A DNA stretch of 64,000 bases from Humisphaera borealis (lineage in GTDB: Bacteria; Planctomycetota; Phycisphaerae; Tepidisphaerales; Tepidisphaeraceae): NCBI RefSeq assembly GCF_015169395.1, contig NZ_CP063458.1, positions 6,837,954-6,901,953 of the forward strand, in the 5' to 3' direction. A program made the translations under genes and the position numbers. Below the pieces are notes generated by a model. The model worked only from the letters and a program-made list of their open reading frames with translations, did no database searches and had not been told where the DNA came from. Positions 8,792-20,592 of this stretch are shown one piece after another (the first letter of the stretch is position 1; each line of letters starts with the position of its first letter).

Positions 8792-9753
8792 AAGACGATC
8801 GACTAGACGACCTGATCGATGCGCACCTTAACCACGCGATGGATGACGACCAGCGGCAGGAGCTGGAAGACCGTCTCCTTAATTCTTCGTCCGCGCGCGA
8901 ACGATTCTGGGTGCTCGCGCAGACGCACGCGCTGCTGCATGAAGGACTTCAACAGGATGTATCGACGATCGATCACAAGCCCGCTGTCGCTTCCCGCTTC
9001 GCCCGGCTGAAGTGGCCTGCATTCTCCACGGCCGCAGGCATCGTCCTCGGGCTGCTCTTCGGAATGCTGACATGGGCAATCGCTTCACCCGGGGCGGTCG
9101 CTACCGAATCGCAACTGCTCACCCTGGTCGATGGAAGCTTTGAGACTTTGATTGGCCGACTACCGTCGGGCTTCCCTCGGGCCTTGGGTATCTGGAGCGG
9201 CGATGAGGCAGAAACCGTGCGGGCAGATTCGGTGAGAACGAAACACGGCAGCCAGTTGCTTCGCTTCGTTCGTGCAGAAGGGGATGAGGCCGTGCCGAAT
9301 AGCCCGGCAACCTCCTGCGATGTATTTCAACTTGTGGATCTTCGAGGTCTCAGCGGAACCCTGGGCGAAAGCGAGGCGACTCTTGAACTGTCGGCATGGT
9401 TTCTGGATGCCCGACCAATCCAAGGCGACTCCATCAGGATGAGCTGTCGCTTGTTTGTCTTCGCCGGGGATCACAGATCACTTCATGCGCAATGGCCGTT
9501 GGTCCTGAAAGAGGCCTTGGCCAGCGGAACCGACAGTTTCGACAGCCGGGGTGGAACACCGCAGGATTGGCGATCGCTAACGGTTAAAGCGGTGCTGCCA
9601 CCGAACGCGGACTTTGCCGTGGTGCAGTTTGTTGCCGGTAAGTCGCCGACCCGCCAGGACAAGCCCTCGGAGTTTGGCGAACAGTATCTCGACGATGTGC
9701 GGCTTACGGTAAAGACGCAACCCAGACTACCTGTGCGGCATTCTCAACCCTGA
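8788..9753 (+). CDS. putative membrane anti-sigma/FecR-like protein
   Basis: A 321-residue protein whose start overlaps the sigma factor stop (ATGA). The N-terminal 70 residues (LDDLIDAHLNHAMDDDQRQ then LEDRLLNSSSARERFWVLAQ) resemble the cytoplasmic sigma-binding helices of planctomycete FecR-like regulators. One membrane helix follows (FSTAAGIVLGLLFGMLTW, residues about 79-96), and then a periplasmic domain of about 220 residues of beta-rich, LamG-like character (LTLVDGSFETL, YLDDVRLTV). Coupling and topology support an anti-sigma role for the upstream ECF factor. The periplasmic ligand is not known. Confidence 0.68.
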   Translation: MKDDRLDDLIDAHLNHAMDDDQRQELEDRLLNSSSARERFWVLAQTHALLHEGLQQDVSTIDHKPAVASRFARLKWPAFSTAAGIVLGLLFGMLTWAIASPGAVATESQLLTLVDGSFETLIGRLPSGFPRALGIWSGDEAETVRADSVRTKHGSQLLRFVRAEGDEAVPNSPATSCDVFQLVDLRGLSGTLGESEATLELSAWFLDARPIQGDSIRMSCRLFVFAGDHRSLHAQWPLVLKEALASGTDSFDSRGGTPQDWRSLTVKAVLPPNADFAVVQFVAGKSPTRQDKPSEFGEQYLDDVRLTVKTQPRLPVRHSQP

Positions 9754-9812
9754 GAGATCAACCAATGATCGATACGTCAGGTATGGAGTTTGGAAGAAGA
9801 TAGGAATTTGCC

Positions 9813-11099
9813 ATGCAACGCGCTCTGACTCGACGCCACTTCCTGCGCAGCGCCAGCACCCTTGTCGCGCTGCCGGCGCTGCAATCCTTCGGCTTTCGTC
9901 GATTTGCAGCGGCGGCTGCACCTGTCCCACGACCCAAGCGGGCCATCTTCCTCAACTTCGGCTGGGGCGTGACCAATGAAACGTGGTTCCCCGATGTGAA
10001 GCAGACGGGCACCGAGTACGACCTGCCGCCGGGTCTGGCGCCTCTGGCTCGTCACAAGTCTGATTTTACGGTCGTGCAAGGCCTGGCGAACAAGTATGCC
10101 AATGAAGCGCACTGGGGCAGCACATTCTGGCTGACCGGAGCCAATCGCTACGCCGAGCCGGGACAAAGCCTGCACAACAGTATCTCGGTGGACCAGGTTG
10201 CGGCTGCTCAGCTTGGCCGGGAAACGCGATTCTCCTCTCTCCAGCTCAATAGCGTGGATGTGCCGAACTCCGGTCATGGCCCGGGGCTTTCACTGGCGTG
10301 GGATATTCACGGCAAGATGGTGGCGGGTTTAGATAACCCTGTCATCGCATACCACCGGCTGTTTTCGCCGGATGACACGCCGCTGGTCCAGCGGCAAGCG
10401 ATGCTTGCACAAAAGCGAAGCGTTCTAGACGCGGTCCTCACGGATGCAAAGGACCTGCAGCGCGGCCTGAGCAAGTCGGACATCGACAAACTCGACGAAT
10501 ACTTCCAGAGCATTCGCGACATTGAAACACGCCTCGGAAAAGATGAACAATGGCTGCAGGTCCCCAAGCCCGGCGGATCGATGAATGAGCCGCGGGCAAC
10601 TCTGTCGGGCCGCGATGAAGTGCAGATCATGTACGACCTCATGGTCGCCGCGTTTCAGACCGACAGCACCCGAGTGATTACATATCGCCAGCCGGTGGGC
10701 ACGCTGCTCCAGAGCTTGAACATCAAGGTGGCGCCCCACGACATGAGCCACTATTCGCCGGGCGACCGGATGATTGCGTCTCAAAAGCGGGACGTGGCCC
10801 AGAGCGAACTGCTGGCGGGACTGATCGACAAGCTCAAGGCCGTCAAAGAACCGGATGGTTCGCGACTCTTCGACCAGACCACCGTCGCTTACGGCAGCAA
10901 TATCCGCACGATCCATTACCTCGACAACTGCCCGACGCTCATCGCTGGCGGCGGCGCCAACTTGAAGCTGGGACAGCACATCGTGCTCCCGAAAAACACG
11001 CCGCTCTGCAACCTGTGGCTCACGATGCTTCACGGCCTCGGCCTGCAAGCCGAACGTCACGGCGACAGCAGCGGCGTAATCAAGGCGCTGCAGGCCTGA
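9813..11099 (+). CDS. DUF1552 secreted protein (Tat signal)
   Basis: A 428-residue protein with a twin-arginine signal (TRRHFLRSASTLVALPALQS) and the DUF1552 body: PKRAIFLNFGWGVTNETWFP near the start, SISVDQVAA, FQTDSTRVITYRQ and LLYG-equivalent VAYGSNIRTIHYLDNCPTLIAGG. DUF1552 is structurally an alkaline phosphatase/sulfatase-like fold of unknown reaction, and is usually encoded next to a DUF1592 cytochrome-type protein. Here the DUF1592 gene follows 28 bases later, the expected pair. Confidence 0.85.
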   Translation: MQRALTRRHFLRSASTLVALPALQSFGFRRFAAAAAPVPRPKRAIFLNFGWGVTNETWFPDVKQTGTEYDLPPGLAPLARHKSDFTVVQGLANKYANEAHWGSTFWLTGANRYAEPGQSLHNSISVDQVAAAQLGRETRFSSLQLNSVDVPNSGHGPGLSLAWDIHGKMVAGLDNPVIAYHRLFSPDDTPLVQRQAMLAQKRSVLDAVLTDAKDLQRGLSKSDIDKLDEYFQSIRDIETRLGKDEQWLQVPKPGGSMNEPRATLSGRDEVQIMYDLMVAAFQTDSTRVITYRQPVGTLLQSLNIKVAPHDMSHYSPGDRMIASQKRDVAQSELLAGLIDKLKAVKEPDGSRLFDQTTVAYGSNIRTIHYLDNCPTLIAGGGANLKLGQHIVLPKNTPLCNLWLTMLHGLGLQAERHGDSSGVIKALQA

Positions 11100-11127
11100 T
11101 GCAAAAACGCGATCAGCCGTATTCCCC

Positions 11128-14100
11128 ATGCGACATTCACATCTGATCACAAGCCTTCTCACCGGCGTCCTTTGCCTGGCGTCCGCGGCAACGGCGGCCG
11201 AGACGCCGCACGCGCGGCTGGACGAAAAGAACCGAGCCTTTTTCCAGAACTATTGCGTGCAATGCCACAACGCTGACAAGCAGAAAGGCAACGTTCGCCT
11301 CGACGATGTGCCGTTCATCCTTGACACCGTGGAGCGAGCGGACCTGTGGCAGAAGATTCTCAATCAGATCAATTCGGGAGAGATGCCGCCGGAGGATGCA
11401 AAGCAGCCCGACCGCCTGGCCAAGACCGAGTTTCTCGATTCGCTTTCACACGCGCTGATGACGGCGCGGCGCTCGATCGGCGATTCCAGCGGGAAGATCA
11501 CGATGCGGCGGCTGAACCGGCGCGAATACAAGAACACGATCCGTGATTTGCTCGGCGTCGATATCAATGTGCGGGAACTGCCAGCGGATGGCGGCGCGGG
11601 AACATTCGACACGGTGGGCTCGTCATTGTTCATGTCGTCAGATCAGTTCGAGCAATACCTCGCCCTGGGGCGGCAGGCACTGGACGAGCACTTTGCGCGG
11701 TTCGTGTCGCCGGCCGGTGCGGTGTCGCGACGGTTGCACATCGAGGCGGAGGAGAAGAATGCGAAGATCGCGCAGTCGCTCGCGCGGCGCACGGACGCGC
11801 ATGCCCGCTATGTGAAGTGGACGTCGGCGGTGGATGCCGCGGCGCAAAAGCCCGAGAACGCGGAAGCCGTGAAGAAGATTCGCGGGGAGAAGAAGGGCGA
11901 TGACGCGCACTTTTACTCGCAATGGCAACGGCTGAAGGACGCGCCACCGCCGACCGAGCTGGGTTTTGTGGATGTCGTCGCGGCGCGGCATCAGGGTCTC
12001 AGCGATTGGGAGCACTATGTGCCGCATCACAAGGCATACGTGGATCATGCCGCGACAAAGACGGGCGCGCTCCTGACGGTCGAGGATGTGGAGGTAAATC
12101 CGTATCAGGCCTTTCGCATTCCCGGCGACTGGCCGGCGGGCCGCTACGTCGTGCGAGTGCGCATCGCGGCAACAAAAGACACTCCCTCGTCGCGACATTT
12201 CGTGGAGTTTGGCTCGCAGCACGACAGCGGGGTGCGCGCGGTGATGAGCAGCCATCAGGTCGCCGGCACGATGGACCAGCCGCAGGTGCTGGAAATTCCG
12301 GTGGAGTTCTCGCCCGCCAAAGGGCGCGGCTTTTTCTTCCAGGAGAAGGGCACGTATCAGTCCGAGGACGCGGCACGTGACCTCTTCAACGAAGCGAAGA
12401 AGCGCAATGGCATCGGACCCGAGTTTGCCTTGTGGATCGACTGGATCGAGGTGGAGAGCGCCGCTTCGGCCGCCGCGGTGCCGGCAACACCGACAATGAC
12501 AAGAACGATCAAGGAGCGGCGCGAGGTCGAGCTACACGCGAACGCAATGGTCGGCGGCACTTACAACGGCTACTTCAAAGGCGGCTACGAGGCGGCGACG
12601 AAATTCCTCCAAACCGGCATGCCGCAGAAAGGCATCCCGGATGAACAAGAGGCGAAGTTTCGCATCCGGGCCTTTGAGCAGCAGGGGCCGACGTTTGAGC
12701 GTTACCTGGATGATCCGCTGGCCAAGACCGGCGCATATTTGACGATCTACAACGTCCACAAGGAGGAAGTCATCACGCTCCCGCCGGACCAGCCTTCCGG
12801 CTGGCTCAAGACGAAGCACGCGGTGGAGAACGTCGAGCCCGGCAACTACATGCTGCGTTTCCGCATCGGCGCGGTGAAGAACACGCCGAAGGAGCGCCAC
12901 TTCGTCGAACTCGGCGCCCGGAAGGACAAGGACGACTTCGGCTTGATGCAGACATTTCAAGTGAGCGGCACGACCGAAGCGCCGCAGATCATAGAAGTGC
13001 CGGTGGGCATCAGCGCCGACAGCCCGCGCACGTTTGTGCTGCGCGAGAAGCGCGACGTGAAGCTCGATCACGAACTCTTTATCGCCGCGCAGACAGCCAC
13101 CGGCGTCGGACCGGTCCCCGCACTTTGGATCGACTGGGTGGAATGGGAAGGGCCGCTCCTGAAGCAGGCGCCCGTGGCAAAGACCGAGCGCATCGAGGTT
13201 GAGAAAAAGACCGACGAGCTGACGCGGCAGATCATTTACATGGCCACGCAGCACAAGAACTTTGAGAAGTGGCAGGCTGCGGGAGCCGTCGAGGCGGATT
13301 TGCCGAAGTTTGGTTTCCCCACGCGCTATCACGCGGACTTCCGCAATTTAGTGTGGGAAGGCAATCACGAATGGTTTCAGAAATATGTGGACCGGCCCGA
13401 GGCGAAGTCGGGCATGTTTCTCGACAACACAATCAATGAAACCAGCGAACTGGTCACCGACTTGCCGCCCGATACTGCGACCGGCGAGTACGTCATGCGC
13501 GTGCGCATCGGTCGGGTACCGGACATGCCGGCGGAGCGGGCGTTCCTCACATTTGTCGAGGCCAGTCCGGTCGATAAAGACGACCGCACCTTCCTCGCCA
13601 ACAAGCAGGTCACCGCGACACTCGACAAGCCGCAAGTTGTTGAACTGCCCTTCAAAGTGCGCCCCGGCGGTCCGAGGAAGTTTGTCCTCTTCGAGAAACG
13701 CCCGCTGAAAAAGGAAGGCATCAGCCTGCCGGGCCGCACGCGCGCGATGAAGGATCCGAAGGAACGCGAACCTGCCCTGTGGATTGACTGGATTGAATAC
13801 GAAGGGCCGCTGAACAAGAGTGACACCATGGGTGGGGTCGAGCCGGTGCTTTTCGCCAACACGACAACTGCGAGCGAGCACGATCAAGCGCATTCGGTCA
13901 TAGCGACCTTCGCGAAGCGCGCCTTCCGCGACAACCCCCCAACCGATGAGTACCTCAACAAGCTCACCGCGCTCTACGACACGCGTCGCAAGGCCGGCGA
14001 TGCATTCGATGTGGCCGTAAGAACGCCGCTCAGTGTCGTGCTCGCGTCGCCGCGGTTCCTTTATCTTAGCGAGCTCGGGGAAGAGAAGAAGCCGCGCACC

Positions 14101-15150
14101 CTCACTTCGTTGGAGTTCGCGACGCGCCTCTCGTACTTCCTCTGGAGCGCGCCGCCGGATGAAGCGCTCCTCGCGTTGGCACGCAGTAGCGATTTAATGA
14201 ATCCCGACGTGCTCGTGCGCGAAGTCAATCGCATGATCGCCAGCCCGAAGGCCAATGAGTTTGTCAGCGGCTTCGTGCATCAGTGGCTCGGGATGGAGCG
14301 GCTGGACTTCTTCCAGTTTGACACCCGGCAGTTCCGCGATTTTGACGAAAGCGCCAAGGCCGCCGCTCGGCGTGAAGTATATGAGACCTTCGCGCATGTG
14401 TTGCGCACGAACGGCAGCGCGAGCGATTTGCTCAAGTGTGACTATGTCATCGTCAACGGCCTGCTCGCAACCTACTACGGCATTGACGGCGTGAGCGGCG
14501 ATGAGTTTCGCCAGGTGCCGCTGCCAGAGGGCTCACCGCGCGGCGGTCTGCTCGGGATGGCCGCAGTGCTCGCGATGGGCAGCAACGGGGAGCGATCGAG
14601 CCCAGTCGAACGCGGCGCGTGGGTCCTGCGTAAACTCTTGCACGATCCGCCGCCACCCGCGCCACCAAACGTCCCGCAGATCACCCGACTCAACGGCCAA
14701 CCCCTTACTACCCGGGAACGCCTGCTCGCTCATCAAGCGGAACCGCAATGCGCAAGCTGCCACCGCGCCATCGACCCCATTGGCTTCGGACTGGAAAACT
14801 TCAACGCCGCAGGCAAGTGGCGCACCGAAGACAGCTTCCAGGCCCTAGATGCCAATGGCCGACCGGCCCGGAACGGCCTCAAGACCTGGACCATCGATCC
14901 TTCCGCCGCTTTCCACAAAGGCCCGGCATTCCGAGACTTCTTCGAGCTTCGTGACATCATCGCGTCCAGGCCCGAACCGTTTGCCCGCGGACTGACCGAG
15001 AACCTGATTTCCTACGCGCTGGGTCGGCCGTTTGCGTTCACGGATGAGGAACTCGCCGCGAGTGTCGTTGACGGGGCGAGAAAGAAGAACTTCGCCATGC
15101 GCGAGCTGATACACGCGATCGTCAGCAGCAGGGAGTTCCGAACGAAATAG
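11128..15150 (+). CDS. DUF1587/1592/1588/1585 cytochrome-type secreted protein with three internal repeats
   Basis: A 1340-residue exported protein (signal [20 protein letters not shown]). It begins with a c-type heme site, C43-VQ-C46-H47, then the DUF1587 block [20 protein letters not shown] (residues 127-146). Three copies of a beta-sandwich module follow at about 303-445, 525-678 and 753-896, each with a GxYVxRVRIG strand and ending in ALWIDWxExEGP. The C-terminal third has DUF1595 ([15 protein letters not shown]), DUF1592 ([20 protein letters not shown]), DUF1588 ([18 protein letters not shown], a second CxxCH) and DUF1585 ([13 protein letters not shown]). Related proteins usually have one sandwich module and about 850 residues, so this one is enlarged by module triplication. 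Function of the family is unknown; it is thought to be periplasmic. Confidence 0.87.
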   Translation: MRHSHLITSLLTGVLCLASAATAAETPHARLDEKNRAFFQNYCVQCHNADKQKGNVRLDDVPFILDTVERADLWQKILNQINSGEMPPEDAKQPDRLAKTEFLDSLSHALMTARRSIGDSSGKITMRRLNRREYKNTIRDLLGVDINVRELPADGGAGTFDTVGSSLFMSSDQFEQYLALGRQALDEHFARFVSPAGAVSRRLHIEAEEKNAKIAQSLARRTDAHARYVKWTSAVDAAAQKPENAEAVKKIRGEKKGDDAHFYSQWQRLKDAPPPTELGFVDVVAARHQGLSDWEHYVPHHKAYVDHAATKTGALLTVEDVEVNPYQAFRIPGDWPAGRYVVRVRIAATKDTPSSRHFVEFGSQHDSGVRAVMSSHQVAGTMDQPQVLEIPVEFSPAKGRGFFFQEKGTYQSEDAARDLFNEAKKRNGIGPEFALWIDWIEVESAASAAAVPATPTMTRTIKERREVELHANAMVGGTYNGYFKGGYEAATKFLQTGMPQKGIPDEQEAKFRIRAFEQQGPTFERYLDDPLAKTGAYLTIYNVHKEEVITLPPDQPSGWLKTKHAVENVEPGNYMLRFRIGAVKNTPKERHFVELGARKDKDDFGLMQTFQVSGTTEAPQIIEVPVGISADSPRTFVLREKRDVKLDHELFIAAQTATGVGPVPALWIDWVEWEGPLLKQAPVAKTERIEVEKKTDELTRQIIYMATQHKNFEKWQAAGAVEADLPKFGFPTRYHADFRNLVWEGNHEWFQKYVDRPEAKSGMFLDNTINETSELVTDLPPDTATGEYVMRVRIGRVPDMPAERAFLTFVEASPVDKDDRTFLANKQVTATLDKPQVVELPFKVRPGGPRKFVLFEKRPLKKEGISLPGRTRAMKDPKEREPALWIDWIEYEGPLNKSDTMGGVEPVLFANTTTASEHDQAHSVIATFAKRAFRDNPPTDEYLNKLTALYDTRRKAGDAFDVAVRTPLSVVLASPRFLYLSELGEEKKPRTLTSLEFATRLSYFLWSAPPDEALLALARSSDLMNPDVLVREVNRMIASPKANEFVSGFVHQWLGMERLDFFQFDTRQFRDFDESAKAAARREVYETFAHVLRTNGSASDLLKCDYVIVNGLLATYYGIDGVSGDEFRQVPLPEGSPRGGLLGMAAVLAMGSNGERSSPVERGAWVLRKLLHDPPPPAPPNVPQITRLNGQPLTTRERLLAHQAEPQCASCHRAIDPIGFGLENFNAAGKWRTEDSFQALDANGRPARNGLKTWTIDPSAAFHKGPAFRDFFELRDIIASRPEPFARGLTENLISYALGRPFAFTDEELAASVVDGARKKNFAMRELIHAIVSSREFRTK

Positions 15151-15193
15151 CCCGGAGAGTGCGCTTTATTCGGGTACTCCATCTCTCAGCATC

Positions 15194-16453
15194 ATGATTC
15201 ACGCACCCGTAACTCGCCGTCACTTTCTCCGCGCCGCCGGCGCGGTCCTGGCGTTGCCGTTTCTGGAGTCGCTGGCATGGGGAGCGGCGCCGGCTCCGCG
15301 ACGGATGGTGTTCGTCATGACGAACATGGGGGTGATCCCGCGCTACTTCTTTCCACAAAAAGCGGGACGAAACTTCGACAGCACACCCTATCTCGATCTG
15401 CTCAAACGCCACAGCGATCGTCTCACCGTTTTCAGTGGCGTTTCGCATCCCGGCGTGGATGGAAACCACTCCTCGGAGCGCAGCTTTTTGAGTTGCGCTC
15501 CGCATCCCGGCTCGAGCAACTTCAAGAACAGCATTTCGGTCGATCAGTTTGCCGCCGAGCAGATCGGCCCGCAAACCCGTTTCGGCTCTCTGGTCCTGAC
15601 CGTCGGAAGAGACCACATGGGAACGCCATCGACAACGCGCGACGGCGTGCCGCTGCCGGCCGAGCGCAGTCCGTCCGGCCTGTATCGCCGATTGTTCGTC
15701 CAAGGCACGCCTCGGGAAGTCGAACGGAGTATTGACGACCTGCGAAAGGGCCACAGCATCCTCGATTTTGTCCGTGAAGAAGCGCGTAGCATGGAGAGAG
15801 GCCTTTCGTCGCCGGACAAGGAACGGCTGGACCAGTATTTTACGTCGGTGCGGGAGCTGGAGCAGCGGCTGCAGCATGCCGAAGCGTGGGAGCGCAGGGC
15901 TAAGCCCGTCGTCCAGGCACCAATGCCGAAAGACATTCCGGACGATGCCGAGGTGGAGGCCCAGACCAATCTCATGTTCGATACGATGCGCTTGGCGCTG
16001 GAGACCGACAGCACCCGAATCGTCACGGTGAACCTTGGCCCGCTGCTCATTACCCCCAAGATTGCCGGCGTCAAAAATCAGACCCACGCACTCACGCACC
16101 ATGGCAATGACGAGGCGAAGATCGCCGAGTTGAAGAAAATCGAGGAAGCTCAGTTCCGAAGTCTCGCCCACCTGCTCGACGGTCTGATCGGCGTGAAGGA
16201 GGGCGACGGTACGCTGCTCGACCAAACCATGTTGCTTTACGGCTCCAACCTGAGCAACGCCAACGCGCACGACACGACGAATCTGCCAATCCTGTTCGCC
16301 GGCGGTGGGTTCAGGCACGGCCAGCACCTGGCCTTCGACAAGCGAAACAACAAGCCGCTGGCAAACCTGTTTGTCACAATGCTACAGCGCATGGGAATTG
16401 AGACCGACAAGTTTGCCAGCAGCACGGGGACGATGGCAGGGTTGGATGCGTAA
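15194..16453 (+). CDS. DUF1552 secreted protein (Tat signal), second copy
   Basis: A 419-residue DUF1552 protein with the Tat signal TRRHFLRAAGAVLALPFLES. Family blocks include RRMVFVMTNMGVIPRYFFP, NSISVDQFAAEQIG, LETDSTRIVTVNLGP and TMLLYGSNLSNANAHDTTNL, the last resembling the metal-site end of sulfatase-like folds. It follows the DUF1592 gene by 43 bases, so DUF1592 is bracketed by two DUF1552 genes. The two DUF1552 proteins are clearly divergent by eye, so this is not a recent tandem copy. Confidence 0.85.
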   Translation: MIHAPVTRRHFLRAAGAVLALPFLESLAWGAAPAPRRMVFVMTNMGVIPRYFFPQKAGRNFDSTPYLDLLKRHSDRLTVFSGVSHPGVDGNHSSERSFLSCAPHPGSSNFKNSISVDQFAAEQIGPQTRFGSLVLTVGRDHMGTPSTTRDGVPLPAERSPSGLYRRLFVQGTPREVERSIDDLRKGHSILDFVREEARSMERGLSSPDKERLDQYFTSVRELEQRLQHAEAWERRAKPVVQAPMPKDIPDDAEVEAQTNLMFDTMRLALETDSTRIVTVNLGPLLITPKIAGVKNQTHALTHHGNDEAKIAELKKIEEAQFRSLAHLLDGLIGVKEGDGTLLDQTMLLYGSNLSNANAHDTTNLPILFAGGGFRHGQHLAFDKRNNKPLANLFVTMLQRMGIETDKFASSTGTMAGLDA

Positions 16454-16533
16454 GGAGTCGACCGAAGGTTATATGGTCCCACATGTTTAGACGGACGCGT
16501 TCGCCACGGCTGAAGCAGGAGGATAGTTTGCAC

Positions 16534-19107
16534 ATGAAGCACGATCTATTCACCATCTCCCGCATCGCGTGCATGGCTTGCATCGTGGGCATGTTTGCTT
16601 CATCCGCTGCCGCCCAGGTGGATTTCGACCGAGAGATTCGACCGATCCTCGAGAACCGCTGCGTCGAGTGTCACGGCGAGAAGAAGCAGAAGGGTGATCT
16701 GCGTCTCGATACCAAGTCTCACGCCTCTAAAGGCGGCGAGAACGGGGCCGTGATCGTCGCGGGAAAGAGCGTAGAGAGCGCGCTCTTCAAGCGCGTCGCA
16801 AGCGCCAACAAGGACGAGGTGATGCCGCCCAACGGCGAGCCGCTCAGCGCGGCGCAGATTGTCCTGATCAAGCGATGGATCGACTCCGGCGCGGTGTGGC
16901 CGGAGAGCGCGGCGGACCAGGCGGCGAGCGTGGACAAGCGGCTCCAGCACTGGGCCTGGCAGCCCATCCGGCGACCCGCGAACGGCAGGTGCGTCGACGA
17001 CTTTATCACCGCAAAGCTCGCGGAGACACATCTGACGCTCAGCGCGCCGGCAGATGCACGCACGCTGGTGCGTCGGATGTATTTCGATGTCACTGGTCTG
17101 CCGCCGACTCCTGAGCAACTCGAATCCGCAATCCACGATCCGCAATCCGAGATCGAGAAGCTGCTCGCGTCGCGGCGCTTCGGCGAAAAGTGGGCACGGC
17201 ACTGGCTCGATGTGGTGCGTTTCGCGGAGAGTGATGGCTTTGAGATGAACCGCGCTCGCGCGAACGCGTGGCCTTATCGCGACTACGTGATCGCGGCCTT
17301 CAACGACGACAAGCCCTACGATCAATTCATCCGCGAGCAGCTCGCGGGCGATGCGTTCAATGCGGATGCGGCGACCGGTTTCCTCGTCGGCGGTGGCAAG
17401 GATCGCGTTGGCTCGAATGATCCCGTGCTAACGACAAACCAACGCGCGGACGAACTGCACGACATGGTGAGTACCACGGCGGCGACGTTCCTCGGCATTA
17501 CGCTGAACTGCGCCCGCTGCCACGATCACAAATTCGATCCGATTCCGACGAAGGATTACTACGGCTTTGTCGGGATGCTGCAGGGCGTGCAGCACGGGGA
17601 ACGGCTGTGGCGAATGAGCGTAGAGGCGCCGGAGAAGGTGGAGGAGAAGCAATCGTGGCCGGCCGTCGTAGCGGGGCGGAACGACGACAATTTTCCGCCG
17701 ACGAACGCGCGCTTCGTGCGATTCACGATCACCGCATGCAGCTCGGGCGAGCCGTGCATCGATGAACTCGAAGTGTTCAATACCGACGGCGAGAACGTGG
17801 CGCGCGGTGCGAAGGTCACGGTGTCCGGCACCTTCGCGAATGGCACGAATGCGAACCACCAGGCAAAGTTCCTGAACGACGGCCAATACGGCAACGCTCG
17901 AAGCTGGATCAGCGAGAGGAAGGGTGGCGGCACGGCGCAGTTGGAATTCGCGAACACTGAGCAGATCGATCACGTGAGCTGGAGTCGCGACCGCAGCGAA
18001 GGCGGGCCGAAATACAAGGACCGGCTCGCGACCGGCTATCACATTGATGTCTCCGACGACGGAAAATCGTGGCGCACAGTGTCGTCGGATAAACGCCGCG
18101 CGAACTCGGCTCCGAAAGGGCCGCAGGTATACGCCGGCACTTTCCAGATGCCCGGACCGACGCGGCGCAATCACCGCGGCGATCCGATGCAGCCGCGCGA
18201 GGAGGTCACGCCCGCGGTGCTAAGCATGATCGGGAAGCCGATGGCCTTGCCCGGCAATGAGCCAGAGCAGAAGCGCCGGCTCGCGCTGGCGAACTGGATC
18301 GCAAGCGCCGACAATCCACTCACCGCGAGAGTGATCGTGAATCGGCTTTGGCACTATCACTTTGGCACGGGGCTCGTGGATACCCCGAGCGACTACGGTA
18401 TCAACGGCAGCCGCCCGACACACCCGGAACTGCTCGACTTCCTTGCCAGCGAACTGATCACGCACGGCTGGAGTCTGAAGCACGTCCACAGGCTGATCCT
18501 GAACTCGAAAACCTATCAGCAAAGCAGTGCATTCAATGAAGTGGCGGCACGGGTGGACTCGAATACGCGGCTGCTGTGGCGTTTCCCGCCGCGCCGGCTC
18601 GACGCCGAGGCGGTGCGCGATGCGATGCTCGCGGTGAGTGGAAAACTCGACCTGACTATGGGCGGACCGGGCTTCGACCTCTTCGAGAGGAATGACAACT
18701 ACGTGAAGGTGTATGTGACGAAGGCCGAGTGTGGCCCGGCTGAGTTCCGTCGCATGGTTTACCAGAGCAAGCCGCGCACAATGCTCGACGATTTCCTCGG
18801 CGCTTTCGACTGCCCGGACGCTGGTCAACCGCAACCGAAGCGCACGTCTTCCACCACGCCGCTGCAAGCACTCAATCTGCTCAACAGCAATTTCTCGCTG
18901 CAGCAGTCGACGTTCCTGGCAGAACGGCTAAAGCAGGAAGCCGGCGGCGATGTGACGCGGCAGATCGAGCGCGCGTTTGCGCTAATGTTTCAGCGCAAAC
19001 CGACAGCCGAAGAATTGCGCGGCGCGCTCGCGCTGGTGAAGCAACACGGCCTGCCGGCGCTGTGTCGTGCACTCTACAACACGAACGAATTCATCCGCCT
19101 GAACTGA
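16534..19107 (+). CDS. PSD1/PSCyt1 protein: cytochrome C-like, DUF1549, discoidin-like insert, DUF1553
   Basis: An 857-residue exported protein. The ATG at 16534 is chosen because AGGAGGA lies about 10 bases upstream and a signal peptide follows ([21 protein letters not shown]). The planctomycete cytochrome C domain has CVECH in [23 protein letters not shown]1549 begins at [13 protein letters not shown] and contains [15 protein letters not shown]. Between the two DUFs, about residues 390-525, sits an F5/8 type C (discoidin-like) segment ([42 protein letters not shown]). DUF1553 follows ([53 protein letters not shown]). The partner DUF1501 gene starts 4 bases after the stop. Confidence 0.88.
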   Translation: MKHDLFTISRIACMACIVGMFASSAAAQVDFDREIRPILENRCVECHGEKKQKGDLRLDTKSHASKGGENGAVIVAGKSVESALFKRVASANKDEVMPPNGEPLSAAQIVLIKRWIDSGAVWPESAADQAASVDKRLQHWAWQPIRRPANGRCVDDFITAKLAETHLTLSAPADARTLVRRMYFDVTGLPPTPEQLESAIHDPQSEIEKLLASRRFGEKWARHWLDVVRFAESDGFEMNRARANAWPYRDYVIAAFNDDKPYDQFIREQLAGDAFNADAATGFLVGGGKDRVGSNDPVLTTNQRADELHDMVSTTAATFLGITLNCARCHDHKFDPIPTKDYYGFVGMLQGVQHGERLWRMSVEAPEKVEEKQSWPAVVAGRNDDNFPPTNARFVRFTITACSSGEPCIDELEVFNTDGENVARGAKVTVSGTFANGTNANHQAKFLNDGQYGNARSWISERKGGGTAQLEFANTEQIDHVSWSRDRSEGGPKYKDRLATGYHIDVSDDGKSWRTVSSDKRRANSAPKGPQVYAGTFQMPGPTRRNHRGDPMQPREEVTPAVLSMIGKPMALPGNEPEQKRRLALANWIASADNPLTARVIVNRLWHYHFGTGLVDTPSDYGINGSRPTHPELLDFLASELITHGWSLKHVHRLILNSKTYQQSSAFNEVAARVDSNTRLLWRFPPRRLDAEAVRDAMLAVSGKLDLTMGGPGFDLFERNDNYVKVYVTKAECGPAEFRRMVYQSKPRTMLDDFLGAFDCPDAGQPQPKRTSSTTPLQALNLLNSNFSLQQSTFLAERLKQEAGGDVTRQIERAFALMFQRKPTAEELRGALALVKQHGLPALCRALYNTNEFIRLN

Positions 19108-19111
19108 CGCC

Positions 19112-20575
19112 ATGAATCACCTTCTCCACCGCCGCGCCTTCCTCCAGCGCAGCCTCACCGGGCTCAGCAGCATTGCGCTGGCGTCGTTGTTGAAAGACGA
19201 CGGGCTGCTCGCGAGCGAGCCGCCGGTTCGTCCTACGATCGATCCCGCCCGACCTTACGCACCGCGGGTTCCGCATTTTACGCCCAGGGCGAATCGGGTG
19301 CTCATGATCTTTTGCTCCGGCGCGCTCAGCCATGTGGATACATGGGATTACAAGCCGGAACTCTTCAAGCGACACGACACTCCCATGCCGGGTGCGTCAG
19401 GACTCATCACCTTCCAGGGCGAGAATGGCAATCTCATCAAGCCGATCCGCGATTTCCGACCGCGCGGGCAGTCGGGGAAGATGCTCTCCGATCTTCTACC
19501 CAATCTCGCAGAACTCGCCGACGACATGTGCTTCATCCACTCGATGACGGCCAAGTCCAATACTCACGGCCCCGCCGAGAACCAGATGGGCACGGGCTAC
19601 ATCCTTGACGGCTTCCCGAGCTGCGGCGCGTGGGTGACTTACGCGCTTGGCACCGAGAATCAGAACCTACCCGCATATGTCGCGATTCCTGATCCGCGCG
19701 GCGTGCCGCAAATCGGGCCACGACATTGGGGCAGCGCGTTTCTACCAGCGGCGTTTCAGGGCACGGCCTTCAATGCACAAAAGTCGATCCCCAATCTCGC
19801 GCGACCCGCTTCGATCAGCGAAAACGCTGATCGCGAAACGCGAGATTTCCTACGCCGGCTGAATGATCAGCACCTCAAGCAGAATCCCGGCGACAGCGAT
19901 CTCGCCGCGCGCATTTCCGCTTACGAACTCGCCGCGCGGATGCAGCTTGCCGCCGCCCAGGTCAGCGACCTGAGCACCGAGTCCAAAGCCATGCAGGCGT
20001 TGTACGGCGTGAACGACCCGAACGTGAACAAGGCGGGATTTGCTCGCAACTGCATCATGGCGAGGCGGCTGATCGAAAGCGGCGTACGATTCGTGCAGCT
20101 CTTCAACGGCTCTTACGCGATGGGCGAGGGCGTGGGCAACTGGGACGGGCACAGGAAGATTCACGAGCAGTATGCAGTCCACGCGCCCATTCTCGACCAG
20201 CCGTGTGCCGCACTGATCAAGGATCTCAAGGCGCGGGGTCTGCTTTCCGACACACTCATCGCTTTCGTCACCGAGTTTGGTCGCATGCCCACATTTCAGA
20301 AAGGCGCGAACGGCCGCGATCACAACCCGAAGGGCTTCAGTGTCTGGCTCGCCGGCGCCGGGGTGAAACCCGCATTCAGCTACGGTGCGACGGATGAATT
20401 TGGCTACCAGGCGGTGGAGAATGTGACGTCAATCTACGACCTGCACGCCACCATGCTCCACCTGCTCGGCCTAAACCACGAGCGACTCAGCTTCTACAAC
20501 AACGGAATCGAGCGCCGTCTGACCGACGTTCACGGGCGCGTTATCACGGACATCCTCGTTTCCTCCGATCGATGA
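19112..20575 (+). CDS. DUF1501 secreted protein (Tat signal)
   Basis: A 487-residue member of DUF1501, a sulfatase/alkaline-phosphatase-like fold of unknown reaction. It has a Tat-type start ([20 protein letters not shown]). Family blocks are visible: [25 protein letters not shown]-like [39 protein letters not shown], and [20 protein letters not shown] followed by [17 protein letters not shown] near the C-terminus. Pairing with DUF1553 immediately upstream is the standard planctomycete arrangement. The last bases overlap an in-frame ATG of the next gene, so the genes are probably co-transcribed. Confidence 0.88.
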   Translation: MNHLLHRRAFLQRSLTGLSSIALASLLKDDGLLASEPPVRPTIDPARPYAPRVPHFTPRANRVLMIFCSGALSHVDTWDYKPELFKRHDTPMPGASGLITFQGENGNLIKPIRDFRPRGQSGKMLSDLLPNLAELADDMCFIHSMTAKSNTHGPAENQMGTGYILDGFPSCGAWVTYALGTENQNLPAYVAIPDPRGVPQIGPRHWGSAFLPAAFQGTAFNAQKSIPNLARPASISENADRETRDFLRRLNDQHLKQNPGDSDLAARISAYELAARMQLAAAQVSDLSTESKAMQALYGVNDPNVNKAGFARNCIMARRLIESGVRFVQLFNGSYAMGEGVGNWDGHRKIHEQYAVHAPILDQPCAALIKDLKARGLLSDTLIAFVTEFGRMPTFQKGANGRDHNPKGFSVWLAGAGVKPAFSYGATDEFGYQAVENVTSIYDLHATMLHLLGLNHERLSFYNNGIERRLTDVHGRVITDILVSSDR

Positions 20576-20592
20576 ATGAAAGGCAACCTGCA

